From positions 595,327-659,326 of the forward strand of contig NZ_JACHBW010000001.1 of the NCBI RefSeq assembly GCF_014200455.1: a stretch of DNA of 64,000 nucleotides. Direction: 5' to 3'. A program made the position numbers and the translations under genes. Shown in pieces: positions 56,166-64,000 of the stretch (the first letter of the stretch is position 1; every line of letters starts with the position of its first letter). The notes beneath the pieces are model-generated. The model searched no databases. It was not told where the DNA came from and worked only from the letters and a program-made list of their open reading frames with translations. Source of the DNA: Paraburkholderia bannensis (GTDB lineage: Bacteria; Pseudomonadota; Gammaproteobacteria; Burkholderiales; Burkholderiaceae).

Positions 56166-57155
56166 TCAGTGCGACTCGACCTGCTGGATGCCCGCGAGCA
56201 GCCAGCCCTCGCCCGTCGTGCGCGACTTCGACAGGTTCCATATTTCGACAAACGGTGCAGCCGCCGCGCCCGCCTCTTCGCGGATCAAGCCCGAGAAGCG
56301 CACGCTCGCGACGTACTCGCTGCCACGTTCCTCGACCGCCAGCAGATCGGCGTTGAGTTGCACGACGTCGGTCTGATTGGCCTGCGCGCCACGGCTGGCG
56401 AGATCCACACGAATTTCGGCGAACATCTCGGGCGTGGTGAATTCGCGGATGTCCTCGATATTGCCCACGTCCCACGCGGCCTGCAGACGCACAAAGTACA
56501 CCTTGGCATTGCGCAGGAAGGATTCGGTGTCGAAGCCTGCCGGGATGTCCGGCGCGCTGTTGATCTGCGGCGTGGTGAGCGGCTGCGCTTCGGGCGCGAG
56601 ATACTGGCCCGTGGGCGGCGCGGTGTAGCGCGGCTCCGACGGACGATAGGCACCCTGATTCAGACTCGCGCCACCCGTTTGATACGCGGGCTCCGCAGCA
56701 CGGCGACGGTTCATGAACTTGCGGATCAGCCAGATGGCGATAAAGGCGATCAGCGCGATCACGATCATGTTCGCCATCATGCCGGCGAAAGCCTCACCCA
56801 GACCGAAGTGCGAGAGCAGCGCCGCAATGCCAAGACCGGCCGCGAGACCCGCGATCGGCCCGAGCCAGCGATTACGCGCCGGTGCGGGCGCGGGCGTCGG
56901 TGCAGGCGTGCCCGGAGCGCGCTGCGCGCCGGCCTGCTGTGCGGGGCTGGGTTGCGCCGGCGGCGGCGTGGCGCTGCGCTGCGTGGCGGTGGTCGATTGA
57001 CGGCCGAAGCTGCGGCCGCCGCCCATGCGCTTTGCTTCCGCGTCGAGCGAAGCCAGGCTGCCCGCCACGATCGCGCCAATCACCGCGAACGTGCCGATTC
57101 GCCTCGCCCAAGACATTGAAAGCTTCCTGGAAGCATTGTTGCAGGTCTCAGGCAT
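56166..57155 (-). CDS. Tim44-like domain membrane protein
   Basis: 329 residues. An N-terminal hydrophobic segment (IGTFAVIGAIVAGSLASLDA) is a signal or anchor. A Pro/Ala/Gln-rich linker follows, then two helices (WLGPIAGLAAGLGIAALLSH and MIVIALIAFIAIWLIRKFMN). The C-terminal Tim44/MRPL45 domain has FDTESFLRNAKVYFVRLQAA, IREFTTPEMFAEIRVDL and WLLAGIQQVESH. Its bacterial role is not established. The start is ATG 57155 with AAAGGAAA upstream. It lies between ubiE and ubiJ, and this position is suggestive of a link to ubiquinone genes but not proof. Confidence 0.88.
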   Translation of the reverse strand: MPETCNNASRKLSMSWARRIGTFAVIGAIVAGSLASLDAEAKRMGGGRSFGRQSTTATQRSATPPPAQPSPAQQAGAQRAPGTPAPTPAPAPARNRWLGPIAGLAAGLGIAALLSHFGLGEAFAGMMANMIVIALIAFIAIWLIRKFMNRRRAAEPAYQTGGASLNQGAYRPSEPRYTAPPTGQYLAPEAQPLTTPQINSAPDIPAGFDTESFLRNAKVYFVRLQAAWDVGNIEDIREFTTPEMFAEIRVDLASRGAQANQTDVVQLNADLLAVEERGSEYVASVRFSGLIREEAGAAAAPFVEIWNLSKSRTTGEGWLLAGIQQVESH

Positions 57156-57191
57156 GGCGTAATTTCCTTTAAAGACAGTGATTTAGGAACA

Positions 57192-57923
57192 TCAGTACTT
57201 TGTCCCGACATGTAAGGCTACCACGCCAGCTGACAAATTGTAATATTTGACGGCATCGAGGCCGACTTGTTCCATCATCGTCTTCAATGTTTCCTGGTCC
57301 GGATGCATGCGAATCGATTCCGCCAGGTACTGATAGCTGTCCGCATCCTGGGCAAAGCGCTTGCCCAGCCACGGCAGCACCTTGAACGAATACACGTCGT
57401 AAGCCTTCTTGAGCGGCTCCCAGACCTTCGAGAATTCGAGCACCATCACGCGGCCGCCCGGCTTGATCACGCGGCGCATTTCGGCCAGCGCGCGATCCTT
57501 GTGGGTCATGTTGCGCAGGCCGAAAGCCACTGTCACCAGGTCGAAGTAGTTATCCGGAAACGGGATCTTTTCCGCGTCGCACAGCAGCGCGGGCGTAATC
57601 ACGCCCTTGTCGATCAGGCGGTCGCGGCCCACGCGCAGCATCGATTCATTGATATCGGTATGCCAGACTTCGCCGCTCGGGCCGGCCTTCTTCGCGAACG
57701 CCATCGACAGGTCGCCCGTGCCGCCCGCTATGTCGAGCACCTTCGCGCCCGGACGGATATTCGCCTGCGCGATCGTGAACGCCTTCCAGGCGCGGTGCAG
57801 CCCGCCCGACATCAGATCGTTCATCAGGTCGTAGTTCGAGGCGACCGAGTGGAACACACCGGCCACCTTCTTCGCCTTGTCCTGTTCGTCGACTGTCTGA
57901 TAGCCGAAGTGGGTTTTGCTCAT
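57192..57923 (-). CDS. ubiE: Ubiquinone/menaquinone C-methyltransferase UbiE
   Basis: 243 residues of the UbiE/MenG family. It has [23 protein letters not shown] motif [21 protein letters not shown], and the family motif [20 protein letters not shown] with [16 protein letters not shown]. It carries out the C-methylation step of ubiquinone (and, where present, menaquinone) synthesis. Start ATG 57923 with AAAGGAC. It follows the DUF971 gene by about 100 bp and precedes the Tim44-domain gene. Confidence 0.97.
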   Translation of the reverse strand: MSKTHFGYQTVDEQDKAKKVAGVFHSVASNYDLMNDLMSGGLHRAWKAFTIAQANIRPGAKVLDIAGGTGDLSMAFAKKAGPSGEVWHTDINESMLRVGRDRLIDKGVITPALLCDAEKIPFPDNYFDLVTVAFGLRNMTHKDRALAEMRRVIKPGGRVMVLEFSKVWEPLKKAYDVYSFKVLPWLGKRFAQDADSYQYLAESIRMHPDQETLKTMMEQVGLDAVKYYNLSAGVVALHVGTKY

Positions 57924-58024
57924 CGCGCTCGTCCTTTCGCGGGTCTTGAGCCGGATCGTGTCCGGCTCTTTTTGATGGAGTGCGCCGCGCCCCTCGCGCG
58001 GCGGCTGGATCGTAACAGGAAGCG

Positions 58025-58450
58025 TCAGTGGCAGTGGCCGTGCGCGGCAGCGCCACCAGGCAACTGCGCGGCCATAGGCGCGTCGCGCTCGACGCCCGCG
58101 GCCTTGAGCTTCGCGAAGTACTCGGCCCAGAGCGCGTCCTGACGCGTCGCCAGCTCGTAGAGCTGGTCCCAGGAGTAGATGCCGGTGTTGTGGCCGTCGG
58201 AGAAGGTGGGCTGCAGCGCGTAATGGCCGACGCCTTCAAGCGCCGTGATCGTCACTTCGCGCTTGCCGGTCTGCAGCGTCTCCTGGCCAGGGCCGTGGCC
58301 GCGCACCTCGGCGGAGGGCGAATAGACGCGCATCAGTTCGAACGGGATGCGATAACTCTCGCCGTTCGCATACTGCAATTCGAGCACGCGCGACAGCGCA
58401 TGCACCACGACGCCGCTCGGAATCGGCGTATCGGATTTCAGTCCACTCAT
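58025..58450 (-). CDS. DUF971 (gamma-butyrobetaine hydroxylase-like N-terminal domain) protein
   Basis: 141 residues. The DUF971 core is clear: [40 protein letters not shown] and [21 protein letters not shown] short C-terminal tail ends in GHCH, which could bind metal. Family members appear alone or in front of Fe-S-related proteins (for example near ApbC/Mrp), so an Fe-S link is suggested but not shown. Start ATG 58450. It lies 46 bp after the HIT gene and before ubiE on the same strand. Confidence 0.88.
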   Translation of the reverse strand: MSGLKSDTPIPSGVVVHALSRVLELQYANGESYRIPFELMRVYSPSAEVRGHGPGQETLQTGKREVTITALEGVGHYALQPTFSDGHNTGIYSWDQLYELATRQDALWAEYFAKLKAAGVERDAPMAAQLPGGAAAHGHCH

Positions 58451-58496
58451 GATCGTCCCTGTTCGATCGATGCGATCCTGGGCGGCGCGGCGACGC

Positions 58497-58931
58497 TCAC
58501 GAAGCCTGCGCCTGCGCTATTTCCTGCCGCACCGCTTCGCGCAGCAGCGTGGCCTGCGCGCGGCGCTGCCCGAGCATCGCCTCCGACACCGTACGCTGAC
58601 GCGGCGACCACACCGACATCGGAAAATGCGCGTCGTTGGTGAAACGCGGAATCACGTGCCAGTGCACGTGCGGCACCTGATTGCCGAGACTCGCCAGGTT
58701 CACCTTCGACGGCTGCATGATGCGGCGCAGCGCCCGCTCCACCGCATAGACGGCGCGCATAAGGTGTTCCCGATCGGCATCGGCGAGATCCGAGAACTCG
58801 GCGACATGCGTATTCCAGATCACGCGGCAAAAGCCGGGGTATTCGGCTTCGGCGGTCGCAAGGACGACGCGCAGACGCTCGTCTTCCCACAGCACTTCCC
58901 CGCCTTCCTCATTACAGAATACGCATCCCAT
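58497..58931 (-). CDS. HIT family hydrolase
   Basis: 144 residues. The HIT triad is QVPHVHWHVIPRF with the catalytic His. The N-terminal MGCVFCNEEGGEVLWED contains a CxxC-type pair seen in several bacterial HIT proteins. These enzymes hydrolyse nucleoside phosphoramidates or dinucleoside polyphosphates. The start is ATG 58931 with GAGGA upstream. It follows the giant FAD/Fe-S oxidase gene by 42 bp and probably belongs to one transcript with it and DUF971. Confidence 0.92.
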   Translation of the reverse strand: MGCVFCNEEGGEVLWEDERLRVVLATAEAEYPGFCRVIWNTHVAEFSDLADADREHLMRAVYAVERALRRIMQPSKVNLASLGNQVPHVHWHVIPRFTNDAHFPMSVWSPRQRTVSEAMLGQRRAQATLLREAVRQEIAQAQAS

Positions 58932-58973
58932 CGTTGTCCTCGAACCCGTGTTACGGAAAATTTGGCGCTGCCA

Positions 58974-61900
58974 TTAAACCAGCACGCGTTCGATTCCGCC
59001 ATTGTTCGCGTGGTTCACGTAGTCGGCCATCCAGTTTTCGCCGAGCACGTGGCGCGCGATCTCCACCACGATGTAATCGGCTTCGACGTTGGCGTCTTCG
59101 TTATAACGCGACAGACCTTGCAGGCAGGACGGGCACGACGTCAGGATCTTGACGTCCTGGACCTTGCCCTGGCCGCCGGCTTCCTGCTGCGTCGCCGGTT
59201 GCACGCCGTTCGCACCGTTGCCGATGATCGGAATGTCACGCAGTTTCGCCGCGCCCTTTCGGATTTCCTCTTCCTTGCGGAAACGCACCTGCGTCGATAC
59301 ATCCGGACGCGTCACCGCGAGCGTGCCCGACTCGCCGCAGCAGCGATCGTTCTTCTCGATCTTGTAGCCGTCTTTTTCCGAACCCATTAGTTCGTTGACG
59401 AGCTTGACCGGATCGATCGTCTTGATCGGCGTGTGGCACGGGTCGTGGTACATGTAGCGCGTACCCGACACGCCATCGAGCTTGATGTTCTTTTCGAGCA
59501 GGAACTCGTGGATGTCGATGATGCGGCAGCCTGGGAAAATCTTGTCGAATTCATAACCGGCGAGCTGGTCATAACACGTCCCGCACGACACCACCACGGT
59601 CTTGATGTCGAGGTAGTTGAGCGTGTTCGCCATGCGGTGGAACAGCACGCGGTTGTCGGTGACGATCTTCTCGGCCTTGTCGAACTGACCCGAGCCGCGC
59701 TGCGGATAGCCGCAGCACAGATAGCCTGGCGGCAGCACGGTCTGCACGCCCGCTTCCCAGAGCATGGCTTGCGTGGCCAGACCCACCTGCGAGAACAGAC
59801 GCTCCGATCCGCAGCCCGGGAAGTAGAACACCGCTTCCGAATCCACATTGGTGGTCTTCGGATTGCGAATGATCGGCACGATCTTGTTGTCTTCGATGTC
59901 GAGCAGCGCGCGCGCCGTCTTCTTCGGCAGGTTGCCCGGCATCTTCTTGTTGACGAAGTGGATCACCTGCTCGACCACCGGCGCACGGCCCGTCGTCGCA
60001 GGCGGATGCGCCGTCTGCTTTTTGACGAACTTCTTGAGCACGTCATTGCCCAGGCGCTGCGCCTTGTAACCCACGCCCATCATCGCGGTGCGCGCGAGGT
60101 TGATGGTCTGCGGATTGGTGGCGTTGAGGAAGAACATGCCCGCCGCGTTGCCCGCGTTGAACTTCTTCTTGCCCATCTTGCGCAGCAGATTGCGCATGTT
60201 CATCGTCACGTCGCCGAAGTCGATCTTGACCGGGCAAGGCGTCACGCACTTGTGGCAGACCGTGCAGTGGTCGGCCACGTCGTTGAACTCGTCCCAGTGC
60301 TTGATCGACACGCCGCGGCGCGTCTGTTCCTCGTACAGGAACGCCTCGACCAGCAGCGAAGTCGCGAGAATCTTGTTGCGCGGGCTGTACAGCAGGTTCG
60401 CGCGCGGCACGTGGGTGGCGCACACCGGCTTGCACTTGCCGCAGCGCAGACAGTCCTTGACCGATTCGGCGATCGCGCCGATATCGGACTGCTGCATGAT
60501 CAGCGATTCGTAGCCCATCAGGCCGAACGACGGCGTGTAGGCATTGCGCAGGTCGGCGCCTTCGAGCAGCTTGCCCTTGTTGAAGCGCCCTTCCGGATCG
60601 ACGCGCTGCTTGTAGGCGCGGAATTCGGCGATCTCGTCTTCGGTGAGGAATTCGAGCTTGGTAATGCCGATGCCGTGCTCGCCCGAGATCACGCCGTCCA
60701 GCGAGCGCGCGAGCTTCATGATGCGCGCCACCGCATGGTGCGCGTCCTGCAGCATCTCGTAATTGTCCGAGTTGACCGGCAGGTTGGTGTGCACGTTGCC
60801 GTCGCCGGCGTGCATGTGCAGCGCCACGAACACGCGGCCGCGCAGCACCTTCTTGTGGATCGCCTGGGCTTCGTCGAGGATCGGCTTGAATGCGCCGCCG
60901 TTGAAGATCTGGCGCAGTTCGGCGCGGATTTCCTGTTTCCACGAGATGCGCACCGTGCGGTCCTGCGTGACCTGGAACACATTGGTGTCCGGTTGCGCGT
61001 CGCAGCGGTCGGCGAACTTTTCCGCCAGCGCTTCGTAGCCCAGTTGCACGAGATGGTGCTGCGCCTCGCGCAACGGCATGTCGAGCTTTTCGCCCACGAA
61101 GGTCCAGCGCTCGCGCACGCGCTTGAGCAGATCGAGCGCCTGCTGCACGCGGTCTTCGAGCAGTTCCGCCGACGGAATCTCGTTCGCGTCGTCGGTCTTG
61201 CCGAGCGGCAGCTTGCCTGCCTGGAAGAACGCTTCGAGCGCGTCGACAAGTTGCAGCTTGTTCTTGATCGACAGTTCGATGTTGATGCGCTCGATGCCGT
61301 CCGTGTACTCGCCCATGCGGTTGAGCGGAATCACGACATCTTCGTTGATCTTGAACGCGTTGGTGTGCTTGGCGATCGCGGCCGTGCGCGAGCGGTCGAG
61401 CCAGAAGCGCTTGCGCGCTTCGGCGGACACCGCCACGAAGCCTTCGCCGCTCTTGCCGTTGGCCATGCGGATGACTTCCGAAGTGGCCGTGGCCACCGCG
61501 TCCGCATCGTCGCCGACGATATCGCCGATCAGCACCATCTTCGGAAACGCGTTGCGCTTGCTCTTGGTCGCGTAGCCCACGGCGCGCAGATAGCGCTCGT
61601 CCAGATGCTCCAGACCCGCGAGGATCGCGCCGCCCTGCCTGGAAGTTTCGAACAGGTAGTCCTTGATTTCGACGATGCTCGGAATCGCATCGCGCGCCTG
61701 GCCGAAGAACTCCAGACAGACCGTGCGCGTGTTCGCGGGCATCTTGTGCAGCACCCAGCGCGCGGACGTGATGAGACCGTCGCAGCCTTCCTTCTGGATG
61801 CCCGGCAGACCCGCGAGGAATTTATCCGTCACGTCCTTGCCCAGACCTTCCTTGCGAAAGCGCTTGCCTTCGATGTCGAGCCGTTCGGTGCGCAGCAGCT

Positions 61901-63020
61901 TTTCGCCCGGCGCGTACTCGCCGTCGAACCACTTGAGTTCGAAGCGCGCCACGGGAATGTCGTGGATCTTGCCCATGTTGTGGTCAAGACGCGTGACTTC
62001 GAGCCAGTTGCCCTGCGGATCGACCATGCGCCACCAGGCGAGATTGTCGAGCGCCGTGCCCCACAGCACGGCCTTCTTGCCGCCCGCATTCATGGCCACG
62101 TTGCCGCCGATGCACGAGGCATCGAGCGAAGTCGGATCGACGGCGAACACGAAGCCTGCTGCGTCCGCGGCTTCGGTCACGCGGCGCGTGACCACGCCCG
62201 CGCCCGAGAAGATCGTCGCCACTTTACGGTCGACGCCGGGCAGATCGGTCATCTCGACCGGGCCGAGCTGTTCGAGCTTTTCAGTGTTGATGACGGCCGA
62301 GAACGGCGTGAGCGGCACCGCGCCGCCCGTGTAGCCCGTGCCGCCTCCGCGCGGAATCACGGTCAGGCCGAGCTCGAAACACGCCTTGATGAGACCGGCG
62401 ATTTCGGCTTCGGTGTCGGGCGTGAGGACCACGAACGGATATTCGACGCGCCAGTCGGTCGCATCGGTCACGTGCGAGACACGTGCGATGCCGTCGAAGC
62501 GGATGTTGTCCTTCTGGGTACGCTTGCCAAGCACCTTGGTGGCGCGGCGGCGCAGTTCGGCCATCTTGTCGAATTCAGCGGCGAAAGCGTCGATCGCGCG
62601 GCGCGCCGACGAGATCAGCGTTTCCACGCGCGCGGCGCGCTCCAGACCTTCCTGGTCGCTATGCTCGACCAGGTCGGCCTTACGGCGCTTTTCGATTTCG
62701 GCGATGCGGTGATTGAGCGCCTCGATCAGCAGCGCGCGGCGCTTGGGGTTGTCGAGCAGATCGTCCTGCAGATACGGATTGCGGCGCACGACCCAGATAT
62801 CGCCGAGCACTTCGTACAGCATGCGTGCCGAGCGGCCGGTGCGGCGTTCGGCGCGCAGTTCGGCCAGCGCGCTCCAGGCCTCTTCGCCTAGCAGGCGAAT
62901 GACGATTTCGCGGTCCGAAAAGGACGTGTAGTTATACGGAATCTCGCGCAGGCGCGGTTCGATGTCGGCGGCCACGGCGGCGGCAGCGCCGTGAGGATCG
63001 AAAACTTGAGGTGCGTTCAT
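58974..63020 (-). CDS. Giant FAD-binding, 4Fe-4S and CCG-domain oxidoreductase (DUF3683)
   Basis: 1348 residues. An N-terminal DUF3683 part ([20 protein letters not shown]) precedes an FAD-binding type 4 domain ([20 protein letters not shown] near residue 220) and an FAD-oxidase C-terminal domain with [13 protein letters not shown]. Two 4Fe-4S motifs follow ([20 protein letters not shown] near 860; [19 protein letters not shown] near 920) and then two CCG domains ([11 protein letters not shown] near 1103; [15 protein letters not shown] near 1228). It is a fusion of a lactate/glycolate-type dehydrogenase with a GlpC/LutA-like electron-transfer module, likely feeding electrons to quinone. The substrate is unknown. 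The start is ATG 63020; the frame open to 63083 is upstream DNA. Confidence 0.93.
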   Translation of the reverse strand: MNAPQVFDPHGAAAAVAADIEPRLREIPYNYTSFSDREIVIRLLGEEAWSALAELRAERRTGRSARMLYEVLGDIWVVRRNPYLQDDLLDNPKRRALLIEALNHRIAEIEKRRKADLVEHSDQEGLERAARVETLISSARRAIDAFAAEFDKMAELRRRATKVLGKRTQKDNIRFDGIARVSHVTDATDWRVEYPFVVLTPDTEAEIAGLIKACFELGLTVIPRGGGTGYTGGAVPLTPFSAVINTEKLEQLGPVEMTDLPGVDRKVATIFSGAGVVTRRVTEAADAAGFVFAVDPTSLDASCIGGNVAMNAGGKKAVLWGTALDNLAWWRMVDPQGNWLEVTRLDHNMGKIHDIPVARFELKWFDGEYAPGEKLLRTERLDIEGKRFRKEGLGKDVTDKFLAGLPGIQKEGCDGLITSARWVLHKMPANTRTVCLEFFGQARDAIPSIVEIKDYLFETSRQGGAILAGLEHLDERYLRAVGYATKSKRNAFPKMVLIGDIVGDDADAVATATSEVIRMANGKSGEGFVAVSAEARKRFWLDRSRTAAIAKHTNAFKINEDVVIPLNRMGEYTDGIERINIELSIKNKLQLVDALEAFFQAGKLPLGKTDDANEIPSAELLEDRVQQALDLLKRVRERWTFVGEKLDMPLREAQHHLVQLGYEALAEKFADRCDAQPDTNVFQVTQDRTVRISWKQEIRAELRQIFNGGAFKPILDEAQAIHKKVLRGRVFVALHMHAGDGNVHTNLPVNSDNYEMLQDAHHAVARIMKLARSLDGVISGEHGIGITKLEFLTEDEIAEFRAYKQRVDPEGRFNKGKLLEGADLRNAYTPSFGLMGYESLIMQQSDIGAIAESVKDCLRCGKCKPVCATHVPRANLLYSPRNKILATSLLVEAFLYEEQTRRGVSIKHWDEFNDVADHCTVCHKCVTPCPVKIDFGDVTMNMRNLLRKMGKKKFNAGNAAGMFFLNATNPQTINLARTAMMGVGYKAQRLGNDVLKKFVKKQTAHPPATTGRAPVVEQVIHFVNKKMPGNLPKKTARALLDIEDNKIVPIIRNPKTTNVDSEAVFYFPGCGSERLFSQVGLATQAMLWEAGVQTVLPPGYLCCGYPQRGSGQFDKAEKIVTDNRVLFHRMANTLNYLDIKTVVVSCGTCYDQLAGYEFDKIFPGCRIIDIHEFLLEKNIKLDGVSGTRYMYHDPCHTPIKTIDPVKLVNELMGSEKDGYKIEKNDRCCGESGTLAVTRPDVSTQVRFRKEEEIRKGAAKLRDIPIIGNGANGVQPATQQEAGGQGKVQDVKILTSCPSCLQGLSRYNEDANVEADYIVVEIARHVLGENWMADYVNHANNGGIERVLV

Positions 63021-63668
63021 GGTTGGACGACTCTTTGAGCCAGTTCCGCTCAGCGGGCTGCCTGGTGGGCAAGCGGCCTGCATGTCGGAAGCTGACGGGG
63101 CGCGTGGGGCGCTATTCTGAAATCGAGTCCGCCGGTGGCTCGCGGATGGCGTGCGGTGGCTGATAGCGGACGAAGGGGGTGGGGAAGCATGGCGGCAGCG
63201 CTCACGCCGATGGTTCCCCGGCGCTCGGACTTAGCGACACGATCGTGCGTGGCGGGCATGCCGCTGCGCCGCGGGGCGGGTCTCGCGCCGTGCGGGCATC
63301 AAATGGGCTGTCCGGGGTTGCCAGTGCATCTTCCGATCCTTGTTTCAAAACGCGATTTTAACGCATGATCCGCCCACGCGCTGACGGAGCACGGGAACAG
63401 TACGGACATATAACTTTCATTTTTTGTCATCGGGTGGCGAATTGATTCGCCGTCCAGAAGGTCGGGCAATGGCCTGGACGGGGCCGTCATGGGCATTTTG
63501 CGTGCGGCGCGTATGCCCGCCCTGCCCGCCCTGCCAGCCTGAGCTTGCGGCCAGCGCGTGTAGCGTTGGCGCTATCATTGACGTTTTCGCGTCATTTGCC
63601 GCGTTTTCGGCTTTTCGCGCACGCTCCGCCCTTCCCGATCACACTGCCGCGCCCAGCGCGCCCTCCGC
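63021..63668. other. Divergent intergenic region between the giant oxidase gene and ilvA
   Basis: I see no credible gene in these 648 bp; short frames lack family-like sequence. Two paired sequences lie on the ilvA side. CCGTCCAG (63450-63457) and CTGGACGG (63474-63481) can form an 8-bp stem with a 16-base loop. A TGACG-N6-CGTCA inverted repeat lies about 80-95 bp upstream of the ilvA start. Both promoters must be here, but no convincing -35/-10 pair was found. Confidence 0.5.
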
Positions 63669-64000
63669 ATGGCTTCCCACGACGATTACCTCAAGAAAGT
63701 CCTCACCGCCCGCGTCTACGACGCCGCCCGCGAGACCGAACTCGAACGCGCGCCGAATCTTTCGACGCGTTTGCGCAACACGGTCCTGCTCAAGCGCGAG
63801 GACAACCAGCCCGTGTTCTCGTTCAAGCTGCGCGGCGCGTACAACAAGATGGCGCATCTGTCGGCTGAGCAATTGCAGCGTGGGGTGATTACGGCTTCCG
63901 CGGGTAATCACGCGCAGGGTGTGGCGCTCTCGGCGGCGCGGCTGGGTGTGAAAGCGGTCATTTGCGTGCCGACGACCACGCCGCAGGTGAAAGTCGATGC
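63669..64000 (+). CDS. ilvA: Threonine ammonia-lyase (threonine dehydratase), 5' part only
   Basis: The first 110 codons are visible before the window ends. The protein starts [20 protein letters not shown]. It contains [20 protein letters not shown], including the PLP-binding Lys, and [20 protein letters not shown], the asparagine/glycine loop of fold-type II PLP enzymes. IlvA deaminates L-threonine to 2-oxobutanoate as the first committed step of isoleucine synthesis; the regulatory C-terminal domain would lie outside the window. ATG 63669 is the natural start for this family. Confidence 0.93.
   Translation, partial: MASHDDYLKKVLTARVYDAARETELERAPNLSTRLRNTVLLKREDNQPVFSFKLRGAYNKMAHLSAEQLQRGVITASAGNHAQGVALSAARLGVKAVICVPTTTPQVKVD

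Noticed and set aside
59433..62891. 1152-codon open frame on the plus strand opposite the giant oxidase
   Set aside because: It is the antisense shadow of a protein with complete FAD, 4Fe-4S and CCG motifs. Long antisense frames are expected at this GC content, and its translation is Arg/His/Val-rich without family features.
1..64000. CRISPR arrays, rRNA or tRNA genes
   Set aside because: No evenly spaced identical repeats, no rRNA-like sequence and no tRNA cloverleaf were recognised by reading; a dedicated scan was not possible here.

Overview
The window is one high-GC stretch of a betaproteobacterial chromosome. Gene content and order point to the Burkholderia/Paraburkholderia group: lptD-surA-pdxA-ksgA beside amgK-murU, ubiE-Tim44-ubiJ-ubiB, a giant FAD/Fe-S oxidase next to a HIT protein, and fmdB-DUF502-aspS-nudB. 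The genus assignment is inference from families and synteny; no database search was run.

Positions 1-18906 hold one long exopolysaccharide (EPS) operon, entirely on the minus strand. In transcription order it encodes a WcaJ-type initiating phosphotransferase, Wza, ManC, a low-molecular-weight tyrosine phosphatase (Wzb), a tyrosine autokinase (Wzc), Gmd and Fcl (GDP-fucose supply), a Wzx flippase, a hexapeptide acyltransferase, a GT4, a Wzy polymerase, two more GT4s, a GT2, a WcaF-like acetyltransferase and a WcaI-like GT4 that runs off the left edge. This is a complete Wzx/Wzy polymer machine, probably for a fucose-containing acylated EPS. Two genes are broken as written: wzc by a one-base deletion in a run of eight Gs, and the GT2 by an in-frame TAA. 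The operon is poorer in GC than the rest and is preceded by an AT-rich gene-free stretch (18907-19462) full of inverted repeats.

Positions 19463-37444 are core functions: gloA, panE, ksgA, pdxA, surA and lptD, with the divergent pair amgK-murU for cell-wall sugar recycling. Then come a 472-bp element with long terminal inverted repeats, an Atm1-type ABC exporter, a thioesterase, a 1239-residue PAS/GGDEF/EAL protein with a repetitive periplasmic insert, and a nitrate-reductase-associated protein divergent from fdhD.

Positions 37457-44633 are a fatty-acid beta-oxidation block on the minus strand (TetR regulator, acyl-CoA dehydrogenase, HAD/ECH bifunctional enzyme, thiolase, enoyl-CoA hydratase). 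Positions 44906-49988 carry fmdB-DUF502-aspS-nudB-clsB.

A 2.86-kb group II intron encoding a reverse transcriptase with an HNH domain (50046-52904) separates fmdB from its apparent promoter. Its two ends are supported by domain V, domain VI and matching EBS1/IBS1 and EBS2/IBS2 pairs.

Positions 53067-63020 contain a TPMT-like methyltransferase, the ubiquinone genes ubiB, ubiJ and ubiE with a Tim44-domain protein, a DUF971 protein, a HIT protein and a 1348-residue FAD/4Fe-4S oxidoreductase. The right edge holds the start of ilvA on the plus strand. No rRNA, tRNA or CRISPR array was seen.
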